64,000 bases of DNA, taken from assembly GCF_900119825.1 (NCBI RefSeq), contig NZ_FPKR01000011.1, positions 124,001 to 188,000 on the forward strand. Direction: 5' to 3'. How positions within the stretch are numbered: the first letter of the stretch is position 1; every line of letters starts with the position of its first letter. Positions 7,506 to 18,606 of the stretch are shown piece after piece. Below the pieces are notes generated by a model, which did no database searches, was not told the origin of the DNA, and was given only the letters and a program-made list of their open reading frames with translations. Origin of the DNA: Chitinimonas taiwanensis DSM 18899. GTDB taxonomy: Bacteria; Pseudomonadota; Gammaproteobacteria; Burkholderiales; Chitinimonadaceae. A program made the position numbers and the translations under genes.

Positions 7506-8972
7506 ATGAACCTGCGCCCGATTGCCCTTGGCCTGTTGGCCGCCACCCTGTCGCTCGGCCTTGCCGCCAGCGATCTGCCCGACCTGGGCGATTCCTCGCT
7601 GGCCAATCTGCCACCGCATGAGGAAAAGCGCATCGCCGATATGACGGCGCGCGAGCTGCGCCGCTCCGGCGAGGTGCTCGACGATGTGGAGGTTAGCGAC
7701 TATCTGAACCAGCTCGGTTACAAGCTGGTATCGGCCAGCCATGAAAACCGCACCCAGTTCCGCTTCTTCCCGCTGCTCTCGCCCAGCATCAATGCTTGGG
7801 CGGTGCCGGGCGGGGTGATCGGCGTGAACACCGGCCTGATCGTGCTGGCGCAGCATGAATCGGAGCTGGCCGCCGTGCTCGCGCACGAAATCGCCCACGT
7901 CACCCAGCATCACTATGCGCGCATGGTCGAATCGCAGAAGGGCGCCGGCATCGTGTCGCTGGGCACGCTGGCGCTGGCCATCCTGGCCGCCTCGCGCGGT
8001 AGTGGCGACGCGCCATTTGCCGCGGTTGCGGCCAGCCAGGGTTATCAGACCCAGCGTTATCTGGATTTCTCGCGCGACTTCGAGCGCGAGGCGGATCGGG
8101 TCGGCATGCAGACCCTGCAAGCGGCTGGTTTCGATATCCGCGCCATGCCGACCTTCTTTGACCGCATGCAGAAGTTTTACCGCAATGTGGATAACGGCGC
8201 CTTCGCCTTCCTACGCACCCACCCGGTAACCGGCGAGCGCATCAGCGATAGTGAGGCACGCGCCGCCCAACAGCCGTATCGGCAGTGGCCGGACAGCATG
8301 GATTTCCTATTGGTGCGTGAGCGTGCGCGCGTGCTGCAGCTGGGCGCGCAAGCCGCGCTTGCCCATTACGCCGGCACCACCAGCCAGAAAAAGTACGCAG
8401 ATGAGGCAGCCCAGCAATATGGCTATGCGCTGGCCCTGCTGCAGGCCGGCCGGCACGAGGCGGCCTGGGAGCGGCTGAGCCTGGCCCAGAAGGCGCTGCC
8501 CAGCGGGCATGCGATGCTGGCTGCGCTGGGCGGCAATATCCGCCTGGCCCAGGCGCGCTACGACGACGCTGCCGCGTTGTTCCGCAGCGGTCTGGCCAGC
8601 TATCCGAGCGCGACCGCGCTGCAATACGGTGAAATCGATGTGAATCTGCGCCAGGGGCAGTGGGAGCAGGCCATCAAGCTGACTGAGCAGGCGCTTGGCC
8701 TGCGCAGTGGCGACCCGGGCCTGCACAAGCGGCTGGCGCAGGCGTATGAGCAACTCAAGCAGACCGGCCCCGCGCACCGCGCGCTGGCCGAGTATTACGC
8801 GCTGCTGGATGAGCCGAGCGCCGCCCTGCAACAGCTGCAGATCGCCCGTCGCGCCGGCGGCGATTTCTACCAGATGTCCGCCATCGAAGCGCGCATGCGT
8901 GAGCTGCGCGCCCAGCTGGCCGAGGCCAGCAAGCACGGAATGGGGCCGGGCGAACAGCAGCCGGCACCCTGA
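7506..8972 (+). CDS. BepA-like M48 family metalloprotease with C-terminal TPR repeats
   Basis: The 488-residue product has a signal peptide (residues 1-21, [21 protein letters not shown]). The M48 protease domain follows: YLNQLGYKL, INAWAVPGGVIGVNTGLI, the zinc motif HEIAH (His127, Glu128, His131) and EREAD (Glu193) as third ligand. The C-terminal ~190 residues are helical repeats (AAQQYGYALALLQAGRHEAAW, ALGGNIRLAQARYDDAAALFRSG) typical of TPRs. Size and layout equal E. coli BepA (YfgC), which helps LptD assembly and degrades misfolded outer-membrane proteins in the periplasm. ATG 7506 was chosen because the signal peptide begins there; an in-frame ATG at 7464 would prefix 14 polar residues. 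It is divergent from the barnase gene, sharing a 141-bp intergenic region. Confidence 0.93.
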   Translation: MNLRPIALGLLAATLSLGLAASDLPDLGDSSLANLPPHEEKRIADMTARELRRSGEVLDDVEVSDYLNQLGYKLVSASHENRTQFRFFPLLSPSINAWAVPGGVIGVNTGLIVLAQHESELAAVLAHEIAHVTQHHYARMVESQKGAGIVSLGTLALAILAASRGSGDAPFAAVAASQGYQTQRYLDFSRDFEREADRVGMQTLQAAGFDIRAMPTFFDRMQKFYRNVDNGAFAFLRTHPVTGERISDSEARAAQQPYRQWPDSMDFLLVRERARVLQLGAQAALAHYAGTTSQKKYADEAAQQYGYALALLQAGRHEAAWERLSLAQKALPSGHAMLAALGGNIRLAQARYDDAAALFRSGLASYPSATALQYGEIDVNLRQGQWEQAIKLTEQALGLRSGDPGLHKRLAQAYEQLKQTGPAHRALAEYYALLDEPSAALQQLQIARRAGGDFYQMSAIEARMRELRAQLAEASKHGMGPGEQQPAP

Positions 8973-8997
8973 GGCGTATCGGTGTGAGCTTGGGGGG

Positions 8998-9020
8998 ACG
9001 GACGGTGAGCCACCGTCCGT
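8998..9020. terminator. Possible terminator hairpin between convergent genes
   Basis: ACGGACGGTG at 8998-9007 pairs perfectly with CACCGTCCGT at 9011-9020 around a 3-base loop. There is no T-run on either side, so it is a weak terminator candidate, supported mainly by its position between converging genes. Confidence 0.45.
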
Positions 9021-9050
9021 GATGGTTTGGTGCTGCGGGTGGCTTGCGCC

Positions 9051-9494
9051 TCAGCCCGCCTCGTCCAGCCCAGCCTTGCGCCGCATGCAGGCCAGATAAA
9101 GTGCACCATCCGGCCCGGTGCCGCTGCGTTGCGCCTGCCAGATCATTTCAGCCAGGCAATCCATCATTTCATGCTGGGCACGGTGTTCGTCGCCGCTGTG
9201 TTCGCACAGCGCACGGTAGAGCGCGCGCACGCCGGTGGGCTGATCGATGGACAGCTGCTCCTCAATGGCCAAGTGCATACTCATGTGCAGGAAGGGATTG
9301 GTCTCGCCGAACTCGGGCAGATAGTCCTTGTCGCGATAGCGCTCGGGCGCATCGACAATGGGCTGGTACTCGGGGTGACGGGTCAGCACGGCGAAGGCGA
9401 TGCGCTCGAGGTCGGTGAGCGCCGCCTGCTGCTTGTGCTTGGCCCAGGTGTCGAACAGAAACTGGCGAGCCTGGTCGCGGGAAGGATTGAACAT
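9051..9494 (-). CDS. DUF1841 family protein
   Basis: This 147-residue protein begins MFNPSRDQARQFLFDTWAK, contains RIAFAVLTRHPEYQPIVDAPERY and the family core DYLPEFGETNPFLHMSMHLAIEEQLSIDQPTGVRALY, and ends with two short helices. DUF1841 is a betaproteobacterial/gammaproteobacterial family of unknown function. No signal peptide or membrane segment is seen, and the histidine- and glutamate-containing core (HMSMHLAIEEQ) could bind metal, which is speculation. The start at 9494 fits the family N-terminus; the open frame runs 58 residues further without resemblance. It lies 44 bp after the FIST gene, same strand, probably one operon. Confidence 0.88.
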   Translation of the reverse strand: MFNPSRDQARQFLFDTWAKHKQQAALTDLERIAFAVLTRHPEYQPIVDAPERYRDKDYLPEFGETNPFLHMSMHLAIEEQLSIDQPTGVRALYRALCEHSGDEHRAQHEMMDCLAEMIWQAQRSGTGPDGALYLACMRRKAGLDEAG

Positions 9495-9538
9495 GGCGGC
9501 AAGGCCTTCATGAATGATGCAGATGCGGGACGCCGATT

Positions 9539-10546
9539 TTACCCCAGCGCCGCCATGACTAGGCTCTGGTGCAAGAGCTGATTGCTGCCGGCCAGATGGG
9601 CGATCTGACCATTGCCATAGAAGCCGGCTAAAGGCGCGCCCGGCCAGGCCGCGCGCAGGGTCTGCCATTCACGGTCCAGCCCCTCATGCAGCGCTGCGCC
9701 GCGCGTGGCGCAGGAAAACAGCAGGCCGGCGGCAGGCGCCGGCTGCTTGGCAAAAAGGCGTACCTCATCCAGTGCCAGGGCGGCGGAGCGCTGCATCCAC
9801 TGCACCTGCTCGCCCGGCTGCAGTTGGGCGGCCACCGTCACGCCGCTATCCGGATTCACCGAGACCAGCGGCAGCAGCAGGCGTGGCTGTCCGTCGGCAT
9901 CCAGCACCGCCAGCGCCAGCTCGTGCAGCGGTGGCAAGGTGCCAAGCAGGCGGCGCAGGGTGGCAATGGCCAGGCGGCCATCCAGAGTCTGCAGGTCGAA
10001 GCCGGCCACGCCCGTTACCGTGTGCACGGTGCCGACTGCCTGCATGCCACGCGATACGGCCAGATCGCGCACGCTCAGCGGCAGCTCGCACTGGCCATCA
10101 GCCTTCAGCTGGCCATGGCACCAGACCTTGTAGGGGCCGAGCCCGGTGGCGTCGCCGGCAATGCCACCCAGGCGCGCCGGACCGTGCGCGAGCCAGGCCA
10201 GGTCCACGGTATTGGGGGCGGCCAGGGTCAGACGGTGGCTGCTGGCTTCGTCCGGCACCGGGCTATCGCATACCAGCGCACAGGCGGCCGGCGTATCCAG
10301 CAACCAGTCGTCCTCGTTCAGCACGCCGAGCGCTGTGCAGCCGGCCACTGCCAGGGTCTGCGCGCTACGCGCGGCAGCCAGCAGGGCAGGGCGAGGGTCG
10401 TGGGCAAAATCGGCGGAAAGAAACAGCAATACGCTGGCGGCGCGGCTGTCGCCCAGGCGTTCGAGTGCCTGGGCAACCGCATCGGCCGCCAGCTGGGGAG
10501 TGGCCCGGGTAGCGTGGGCCAGGCCGCTTGCATAGCGGGAAGTCAT
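9539..10546 (-). CDS. FIST domain signal-sensing protein
   Basis: The 335-residue product has an N-terminal FIST_N-like half (LLFLSADFAHDPRPALLAAAR..AGCTALGVL near residues 38-75) and a C-terminal FIST_C-like half (FDLQTLDGRLAIATLRRLL; PLVSVNPDSGVTVAAQLQPGEQVQWM; AAGLLFSCATRGAALHEGLDREWQTLRAAWPGAPLAGFYGNGQIAHL). The FSCATRG and GFYGNGQI motifs are characteristic. FIST proteins are thought to bind small ligands such as amino acids and to work with two-component or chemotaxis partners; none is adjacent here. The start MTSRYASGLAHA fits the family; an upstream in-frame start would add 6 residues. It is cytoplasmic with no signal peptide. Confidence 0.85.
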   Translation of the reverse strand: MTSRYASGLAHATRATPQLAADAVAQALERLGDSRAASVLLFLSADFAHDPRPALLAAARSAQTLAVAGCTALGVLNEDDWLLDTPAACALVCDSPVPDEASSHRLTLAAPNTVDLAWLAHGPARLGGIAGDATGLGPYKVWCHGQLKADGQCELPLSVRDLAVSRGMQAVGTVHTVTGVAGFDLQTLDGRLAIATLRRLLGTLPPLHELALAVLDADGQPRLLLPLVSVNPDSGVTVAAQLQPGEQVQWMQRSAALALDEVRLFAKQPAPAAGLLFSCATRGAALHEGLDREWQTLRAAWPGAPLAGFYGNGQIAHLAGSNQLLHQSLVMAALG

Positions 10547-10639
10547 GGCGCAATTATCGGTCAAGCAGGCGCAATCCGCGCGTCCTCATGGCGGTATGAT
10601 GCGGGCTGCCTGATCCCATCCCACTTTGCGAGGTCGCCC

Positions 10640-11122
10640 ATGTCCACATCCTTCTACGATTTTTCCGCCGACCGCCTCGATGGCGCGCCCGAGAATCTGG
10701 CTGCTTACCGTGGCAAGGTGGTGCTGGTGGTGAACACCGCCAGCGAGTGCGGCTTCACCCCGCAGTACGCGGGCCTGCAGGAGCTGTACGCGCGCTACAA
10801 GGACAAGGGTCTCGTCATCCTTGGCTTCCCCTGCAACCAGTTCGGCGGCCAGGAGCCGGGTGATAGCGAGCAGATCGGTGCCTTCTGCCAGAAGAACTAT
10901 GGTGTGGACTTCCCGATCTTCGCCAAGGTGGAAGTGAATGGCGATGGCGCCCACCCGCTCTATCAATACCTGAAGTCCTCGGCCAAGGGGGTGCTGGGCA
11001 CTGAGGCAATCAAGTGGAACTTCACCAAATTCCTGATCAATCGCGAGGGCCAGGTAGTCGACCGTTATGCGCCGACCACCAAGCCCGAAGAGCTGGTCAA
11101 GGATATCGAGGCGCTGCTGTAA
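10640..11122 (+). CDS. Glutathione peroxidase family thiol peroxidase
   Basis: The 160-residue product has the thioredoxin-fold peroxidase motifs VVNTASECGFTPQYAGLQELY with peroxidatic Cys37, LGFPCNQFGGQEPG with Gln71, and IKWNFTKFLINREGQVV with the catalytic Trp and Asn. Bacterial members of this type reduce hydrogen peroxide and lipid hydroperoxides, often with thioredoxin rather than glutathione as donor; the Cys in FPCNQ is compatible with that. ATG 10640 has an AGG six to eight bases ahead and matches the family N-terminus. It is divergent from the FIST gene. A terminator hairpin at 11242-11270 lies downstream but after a separate promoter. Confidence 0.95.
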   Translation: MSTSFYDFSADRLDGAPENLAAYRGKVVLVVNTASECGFTPQYAGLQELYARYKDKGLVILGFPCNQFGGQEPGDSEQIGAFCQKNYGVDFPIFAKVEVNGDGAHPLYQYLKSSAKGVLGTEAIKWNFTKFLINREGQVVDRYAPTTKPEELVKDIEALL

Positions 11123-11181
11123 GCGCCGCGGTGGCCGCGACACCCAAGCGATTGATTGCAAGGATTTTCCGCGCGCCGCGA

Positions 11182-11210
11182 TTGCCCGCGAGGGCGCTTT
11201 CCGCTAGAAT
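11182..11210 (+). promoter_or_regulatory. Sigma-70-like promoter of the carA leader
   Basis: TTGCCC at 11182-11187 and TAGAAT at 11205-11210 are separated by exactly 17 bases. Transcription would begin near 11217, about 98 bases before the carA start and upstream of the hairpin at 11242-11270. Confidence 0.65.
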
Positions 11211-11241
11211 CCGCGCCGAAAATCACTGAATTACGAGAGGG

Positions 11242-11270
11242 AACGGGATAGGTGCGCCTATCCCGTTTTC
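11242..11270 (+). terminator. Attenuator-like intrinsic terminator in the carA leader
   Basis: AACGGGATAGG at 11242-11252 pairs perfectly with CCTATCCCGTT at 11257-11267 around a TGCG loop, followed by TTTC. It sits between a good promoter and carA. A second stem (GGGGGC 11280-11285 with GCCCCC 11291-11296) follows before the ribosome-binding site AGGAG at 11305-11309. It could attenuate carA or end read-through from the peroxidase gene. Confidence 0.7.
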
Positions 11271-11314
11271 TTACGTCTAGGGGGCGCGTTGCCCCCAAGT
11301 TTTAGGAGTCGCTG

Positions 11315-12451
11315 GTGTCCCAACAACGTCCCCAAGCCCTGCTCGCTCTTGCCGATGGCACGCTGTTCTACGGAAGCAGCATCGGCGCTGCCGGCCATAC
11401 GGTCGGTGAAGTCGTGTTCAATACGGCGCTGACCGGTTATCAGGAAATCCTGACCGACCCGTCCTACTGCCGCCAGATCGTTACCCTGACCTACCCGCAC
11501 ATCGGCAATGTCGGTGTGAACCGTGAAGATGCCGAATCGAACGGCGTGTTCGCCGCCGGCCTGATTATTCGCGACCTGCCGCTGCGCGCTTCCAACTTCC
11601 GCATGGAAGAGACGCTGGATGCCTACCTTGAGCGCACCGGCACGGTGGCGATTGCCGATATCGATACTCGCAAGCTGACCCGCATCCTGCGCGAAAAGGG
11701 CGCTCAGCCCGGCTGCATCATGGCCGGCGAGATCGATCCGGTGAAGGCCGTGGAGCTGGCGCGCAGCTTTGGCAGCATGGCCGGCCAGGATCTGGCCAAG
11801 GTGGTCAGCTGCAAGCAGCCATTTGCCTGGACCATGCGTGAATGGCAGCTGGGCATGGGCCATGCAACCCAGACCGACAGCCGCTTCCATGTGGTGGCCT
11901 ACGATTTCGGCGTCAAGCACAACATCCTGCGCATGCTGGCCGAGCGTGGCTGCAAGCTGACCGTGGTGCCGGCGCAGACCCCGGCCGAGGAAGTGCTCAA
12001 GCTCAATCCGGATGGCGTCTTCCTCAGCAACGGTCCTGGCGACCCCGAGCCTTGCGATTACGCGATTGCCGCGATCAAGGTCTTCCTGGACAAAAAGCTG
12101 CCGGTGTTCGGCATCTGCCTCGGTCACCAACTGCTGGCCCTGGCGGCCGGCGGCAAGACCAGCAAGATGAAGTTCGGTCACCATGGCGCCAACCACCCGG
12201 TGCAGGATCTGGACGACCGTCGCGTGCTAATCACCAGCCAGAACCACGGCTTCCAGGCCGATGAGACCAGCTTGCCGGCCAATGTGCGCGTCACGCACCG
12301 CTCGCTGTTCGACGGCACCGTGCAGGGCATTGCCCTGACCGACCGCCCTGCCTTCAGCTTCCAGGGTCACCCGGAAGCGAGCCCTGGTCCGCACGATGTG
12401 GCCTACCTGTTCGACCGCTTTATCACGGCCATGGAGCAGCACGGCCGCTGA
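11315..12451 (+). CDS. carA: Carbamoyl-phosphate synthase small (glutaminase) subunit
   Basis: The 378-residue protein is full length for CarA, which releases ammonia from glutamine for CarB and so feeds arginine and pyrimidine synthesis. The N-terminal CPSase domain carries [44 protein letters not shown]. The C-terminal class I amidotransferase domain has [14 protein letters not shown], the nucleophile Cys268 in FGICLGHQ, and [13 protein letters not shown] with the catalytic His and Glu. It starts at a GTG with AGGAG 5 bases upstream. A LysE-type exporter and then carB follow in the same direction, so the two subunits are in one likely operon with an extra gene between. Confidence 0.98.
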   Translation: MSQQRPQALLALADGTLFYGSSIGAAGHTVGEVVFNTALTGYQEILTDPSYCRQIVTLTYPHIGNVGVNREDAESNGVFAAGLIIRDLPLRASNFRMEETLDAYLERTGTVAIADIDTRKLTRILREKGAQPGCIMAGEIDPVKAVELARSFGSMAGQDLAKVVSCKQPFAWTMREWQLGMGHATQTDSRFHVVAYDFGVKHNILRMLAERGCKLTVVPAQTPAEEVLKLNPDGVFLSNGPGDPEPCDYAIAAIKVFLDKKLPVFGICLGHQLLALAAGGKTSKMKFGHHGANHPVQDLDDRRVLITSQNHGFQADETSLPANVRVTHRSLFDGTVQGIALTDRPAFSFQGHPEASPGPHDVAYLFDRFITAMEQHGR

Positions 12452-12468
12452 TTGCCAGGAGCACGCAG

Positions 12469-13113
12469 ATGTTTGGCATCACCGACCTGACCACCTATGT
12501 ACTGGGCACAATCTTCATCGTGCTACTGCCCGGCCCGAACTCGATCTATGTGCTGTCGGTCGCCGCGCAGCGCGGCGTGCGGCGCGGCTTTCAGGGTGCC
12601 TGCGGGGTGTTCGTCGGCGATGCCGTGCTGATGCTGCTGTCGGCCATGGGGGTGGCCTCGGTGCTGAAGACCACGCCGGTGCTGTTCCTGCTGCTCAAGT
12701 ATGTGGGCGCGGCCTACCTGGCCTGGATAGGCGTGCAGATGTTGTACGGAGCCTGGCGCGGCTGGCGTGCCCATGGCGCGCTGGTCGCCCCGCCGGTGCC
12801 GGTGGATGACAGCCATCCGTTCCGCAAGGCGCTGTTGATCAGCCTGCTCAACCCGAAGGCGATACTGTTTTTCATCTCCTTCTTTGTGCAGTTCGTTGAT
12901 CCGGCGTATGCCTACCCGGCCCTGACCTTTACGGTGCTGGGCTTGATCGCCCAGAGCTGCAGCGTGCTCTACCTGAGCGCCGTGATCCTGATCGGCGCGC
13001 GCGTGGCGGATGCCTTCCGCCGCCGCCAGCGTCTGTCAGCCTCGCTGGCCGGCTCGGTCGGTGCCCTGTTTCTCGGCTTTAGTGCCAAGCTCGCCACGGC
13101 GAGTGCGAATTAA
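12469..13113 (+). CDS. LysE/RhtB family amino-acid exporter
   Basis: The 214-residue membrane protein has the family signature at the start: ITDLTTYVLGTIFIVLLPGPNSIYVLSVAAQRGVRRGFQGACGVFVGDAVLMLLSAMGVASVL. About six hydrophobic segments are visible, with YVGAAYLAWIGVQML and LLISLLNPKAILFFISFFVQF, also diagnostic. Members export amino acids such as lysine, arginine, threonine or leucine using the proton gradient. It lies 17 bp after carA and 28 bp before carB, so it is co-transcribed with carbamoyl-phosphate synthase. An arginine-related substrate is tempting but unproven. Confidence 0.93.
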   Translation: MFGITDLTTYVLGTIFIVLLPGPNSIYVLSVAAQRGVRRGFQGACGVFVGDAVLMLLSAMGVASVLKTTPVLFLLLKYVGAAYLAWIGVQMLYGAWRGWRAHGALVAPPVPVDDSHPFRKALLISLLNPKAILFFISFFVQFVDPAYAYPALTFTVLGLIAQSCSVLYLSAVILIGARVADAFRRRQRLSASLAGSVGALFLGFSAKLATASAN

Positions 13114-13141
13114 CCAGTTTGATTTTTGGATATAGACAGCG

Positions 13142-16354
<3,213 letters not shown>

Positions 16355-16373
16355 ATACCCTGTTGAACCCTGT

Positions 16374-16394
16374 CACGGCACCGGTGGTGCCGTG
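16374..16394 (+). other. Perfect hairpin directly after carB
   Basis: CACGGCACC at 16374-16382 pairs with GGTGCCGTG at 16386-16394 around a GGT loop. It lies 20 bases after the carB stop and immediately before the true terminator, and may protect the mRNA 3' end. Confidence 0.5.
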
Positions 16395-16402
16395 ATCTAT
16401 GT

Positions 16403-16432
16403 CCCGACGGCCTAGCCCGTCGGGTTTGTTTT
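16403..16432 (+). terminator. Intrinsic terminator of the carAB operon
   Basis: CCCGACGG at 16403-16410 pairs with CCGTCGGG at 16417-16424, followed by TTTGTTTTT. It separates carB from greA. Confidence 0.85.
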
Positions 16433-16479
16433 TGACGCCGGCCGAACCGATGCAAACCCCGGCCGGACTGGAGGATGTA

Positions 16480-16956
16480 ATGATTAAAGTGCCATTGACC
16501 GTTTTGGGTGCCGAAATGCTGCGCAACGAGCTGCAGCGCCTGAAGAGCATTGAGCGCCCGAGTGTGATTGCCGCGATCGCCGAAGCGCGCTCGCATGGCG
16601 ATCTGTCCGAGAACGCCGAATACGACGCCGCCAAGGAGCGCCAGGGCTTCGTGGAAGGGCGTATTGCCGATCTGGAAGGCAAGCTGTCCAACGCCATCAT
16701 CATCAATCCGGCCGAGATCGATGCCGAGGGCCGTATCGTATTCGGTACCACGGTTGATCTGGAAGACTGCGAGTCGGGCGATGCGGTGACCTATCAGATC
16801 GTCGGCGACGATGAGGCCGACATCAAGCTGGGCAAGATCTCGGTGTCGAGCCCGATCGCGCGCGCGCTGATCGGCAAGTCGGCGGGTGATGTGGCCGAGG
16901 TGCAGGCACCGGGCGGCATCCGCGAATACGAAGTGCTGGACGTGAAATACATCTAA
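16480..16956 (+). CDS. greA: Transcription elongation factor GreA
   Basis: The product is 158 residues, exactly the usual GreA length. The N-terminal coiled coil carries [67 protein letters not shown], including the tip residues ([13 protein letters not shown]) that stimulate RNA cleavage by RNA polymerase. The C-terminal FKBP-like domain ends [35 protein letters not shown]. The ATG at 16480 was chosen over an upstream in-frame ATG because GGAGG lies 5-6 bases before it and it matches the family start. The DUF4149 gene follows 19 bp later. Confidence 0.98.
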   Translation: MIKVPLTVLGAEMLRNELQRLKSIERPSVIAAIAEARSHGDLSENAEYDAAKERQGFVEGRIADLEGKLSNAIIINPAEIDAEGRIVFGTTVDLEDCESGDAVTYQIVGDDEADIKLGKISVSSPIARALIGKSAGDVAEVQAPGGIREYEVLDVKYI

Positions 16957-16975
16957 GCCTAGCGAAAGAGAGCGG

Positions 16976-17422
16976 ATGCAAACCTTCCCCAACGCCCTGC
17001 GTTCCATCCTGGTGGTGTTCTGGATCGGCGGTCTCTGGATCATCGGTCTTCTGGTCGGGCCGCTGCTATTCCAGCAGCTCGACAATGGCCTCGCCTTCAA
17101 GATGGTGGCGGTGATGTTCCGTGCCATGGCCTGGGTCGGTATCGTGGCCGGCATCTATATCTTCCTGCACATCCTGTGGGTGGAAGGCCTGCGTGCCTTC
17201 CAGACCCTGGAGCTGTGGCTGATCCTGGCTATGCTAGCGCTCACCCTGGTCAATCACTTCGCGGTTTTCCCGGTGATTTCCGAGGTGAAGCCGACCATGC
17301 ATACGGCGGCGGAAGGGGTGTTCGGTGGCGGCTTCCAGAGCTGGCAGACCATCTCCAGCCTGATCTACTTGGTGCAGAGCGTGTTCGGCCTGATCTACGT
17401 GATTCGTGGCTCGGTCAAATAG
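16976..17422 (+). CDS. DUF4149 domain integral membrane protein
   Basis: The 148-residue protein has about four transmembrane helices: residues 8-32 (RSILVVFWIGGLWIIGLLVGPLLF), 42-68, 77-97 and 122-144. The GGLWIIGLLVGPLLFQ start and LTLVNHFAVFPVISEVKPTMH segment are characteristic of DUF4149 (TMEM205-like), a family of unknown function commonly encoded next to greA in betaproteobacteria. It follows greA by 19 bp with a GAAAGAGAG ribosome-binding stretch, so the pair is probably co-transcribed. Its job is unknown. Confidence 0.85.
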   Translation: MQTFPNALRSILVVFWIGGLWIIGLLVGPLLFQQLDNGLAFKMVAVMFRAMAWVGIVAGIYIFLHILWVEGLRAFQTLELWLILAMLALTLVNHFAVFPVISEVKPTMHTAAEGVFGGGFQSWQTISSLIYLVQSVFGLIYVIRGSVK

Positions 17423-17558
17423 GCGACAATCTGTTGCATTCAGGCGACGCGTGTTGTCTGTATATGACTTTCTTCTGACACGCTGATGTAGCTGCGACTA
17501 CTCTCCTCGGCGCACTCGCCATTATCCAGAGCGAGGCAATCAGGGGAGTAGTACCGTA

Positions 17559-18575
17559 ATGTCCAGTCCAAATCTGCTGGCCGTCTATGGCCGCACTTCC
17601 GCCGGGGATGGGGAGCTTGCCGCTCCCGCCAACGGCCTCAGTATCAATCAGCGCAAGTTTCTGCAGTGGAGCGATGGTCAGGCCAGCGTCAGCAGCCTGG
17701 CTGAACGTCTGGCCAATGGCCACGAAGTCGAGACCGCCAAGGTTGTACGTGATTTCGAACGGCTTGAGGCGCTGGGCCTGATCAGTCCGATCGGCGCCGG
17801 TGTCAGTGCCGCTAGTGCCACAGCCACACAGACCAACAAGAGCCGCAAGCCACTGGTGTTCGCCGGGGTGGGGGCTGTGGTGCTGGTTGGTGGTCTGCTG
17901 GCTTTTGCGAATCACAAACCCGAACCCACTGTGGCCCAGCAGGTCGCCGCCAATTCGGCGCAGAGCGCTGAGCTCGCGCCGGAAGAGACCGAGGCACAGA
18001 TCTTTGGGGTGATGCCGAATCCGGCGCGCTGGTTCTCGCCAGGCGCCAAGCCCGAACCCAAGCCGGCCGAACCTAAACCGAGCGAAGCCAAGCCAGTCGC
18101 CACGCTGCCTGCGCCAAATGTGGCTGCCGCCAAGCCCGCTGCACCGGTCGTCGATGCCAAGAAGCCTGCTGCTCCCGCGCCGGCCGAGAAGCTGGCCGCG
18201 CCCGAACCAGCCGCAGTCAATACGCCACCGGCTGCCGCGGAAAGCAAACCGTCTCCGGCACCGGTTCAGTTGGCCAGTGCGGCGCCTGCCGCGGCACCGG
18301 CACGCCCCGAGCCTGCTGCACCGAACAAGAAGCCTGTATACCGCGAAACGCCTGAATTTCCGCGCGAAGCGCTGCGCGAAGGCATTGAGTCGGGCAGCGT
18401 GCAGGCGCGCCTGAGCGTGAACGAGGCCGGCAAGGTGACCAAGGTGGAGATCATCGAAGCCAAGCCGCGTCGGGTCTTCGACCGCGCCGTGATCGCGGCC
18501 CTGTCGCGCTGGCGTTTCCAGCCAGCCGCCGCAGGCTTTACGGTGGATACCGAAGTCGCCTTCAGCGAGAACTGA
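17559..18575 (+). CDS. TonB-like protein with N-terminal cytoplasmic domain
   Basis: This 338-residue protein has four parts. Residues 1-95 are cytoplasmic; GLSINQRKFLQWSDGQASVSSLAERL..VVRDFERLEALGLISPI resembles a small winged-helix-like module seen in neisserial regulators. A transmembrane helix covers 98-116 (PLVFAGVGAVVLVGGLLAF). Residues 120-255 form a Pro/Ala/Lys/Glu-rich periplasm-spanning linker with PKPAEPKP-type repeats. Residues 260-338 are a TonB C-terminal domain (FPREALREGIESGSVQARLSVNEAGKVTKVEIIEAKPRRVFDRAVIAALSRWRFQPA). Canonical TonB has only a short cytoplasmic tail, so this is unusual. No exbB/exbD is adjacent. GGGGAG lies about 10 bases before the ATG. It may be an accessory energy transducer or a cell-envelope structural protein. 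Confidence 0.8.
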   Translation: MSSPNLLAVYGRTSAGDGELAAPANGLSINQRKFLQWSDGQASVSSLAERLANGHEVETAKVVRDFERLEALGLISPIGAGVSAASATATQTNKSRKPLVFAGVGAVVLVGGLLAFANHKPEPTVAQQVAANSAQSAELAPEETEAQIFGVMPNPARWFSPGAKPEPKPAEPKPSEAKPVATLPAPNVAAAKPAAPVVDAKKPAAPAPAEKLAAPEPAAVNTPPAAAESKPSPAPVQLASAAPAAAPARPEPAAPNKKPVYRETPEFPREALREGIESGSVQARLSVNEAGKVTKVEIIEAKPRRVFDRAVIAALSRWRFQPAAAGFTVDTEVAFSEN

Positions 18576-18584
18576 GAAATGACA

Positions 18585-18604
18585 AGGCCGGCAGATGCCG
18601 GCCT
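18585..18604. terminator. Terminator hairpin between TonB-like gene and yhbY
   Basis: AGGCCGGCA at 18585-18593 pairs with TGCCGGCCT at 18596-18604, followed by GTTT. It lies between the two converging genes and could serve both. Confidence 0.65.
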
Positions 18605-18606
18605 GT

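Noticed and set aside
7365-8120. Upstream extension of the barnase frame
   Set aside because: It lies antisense to the BepA-like gene; the signal peptide starts at 7364.
8998-9020. Strong terminator after the BepA-like gene
   Set aside because: The hairpin is perfect but lacks a T-run, so it is listed only as a weak candidate.
9686-10639. N-terminal extension of the glutathione peroxidase frame (a 478-residue version)
   Set aside because: The extension runs antisense through the FIST gene; the peroxidase family begins at 10640.
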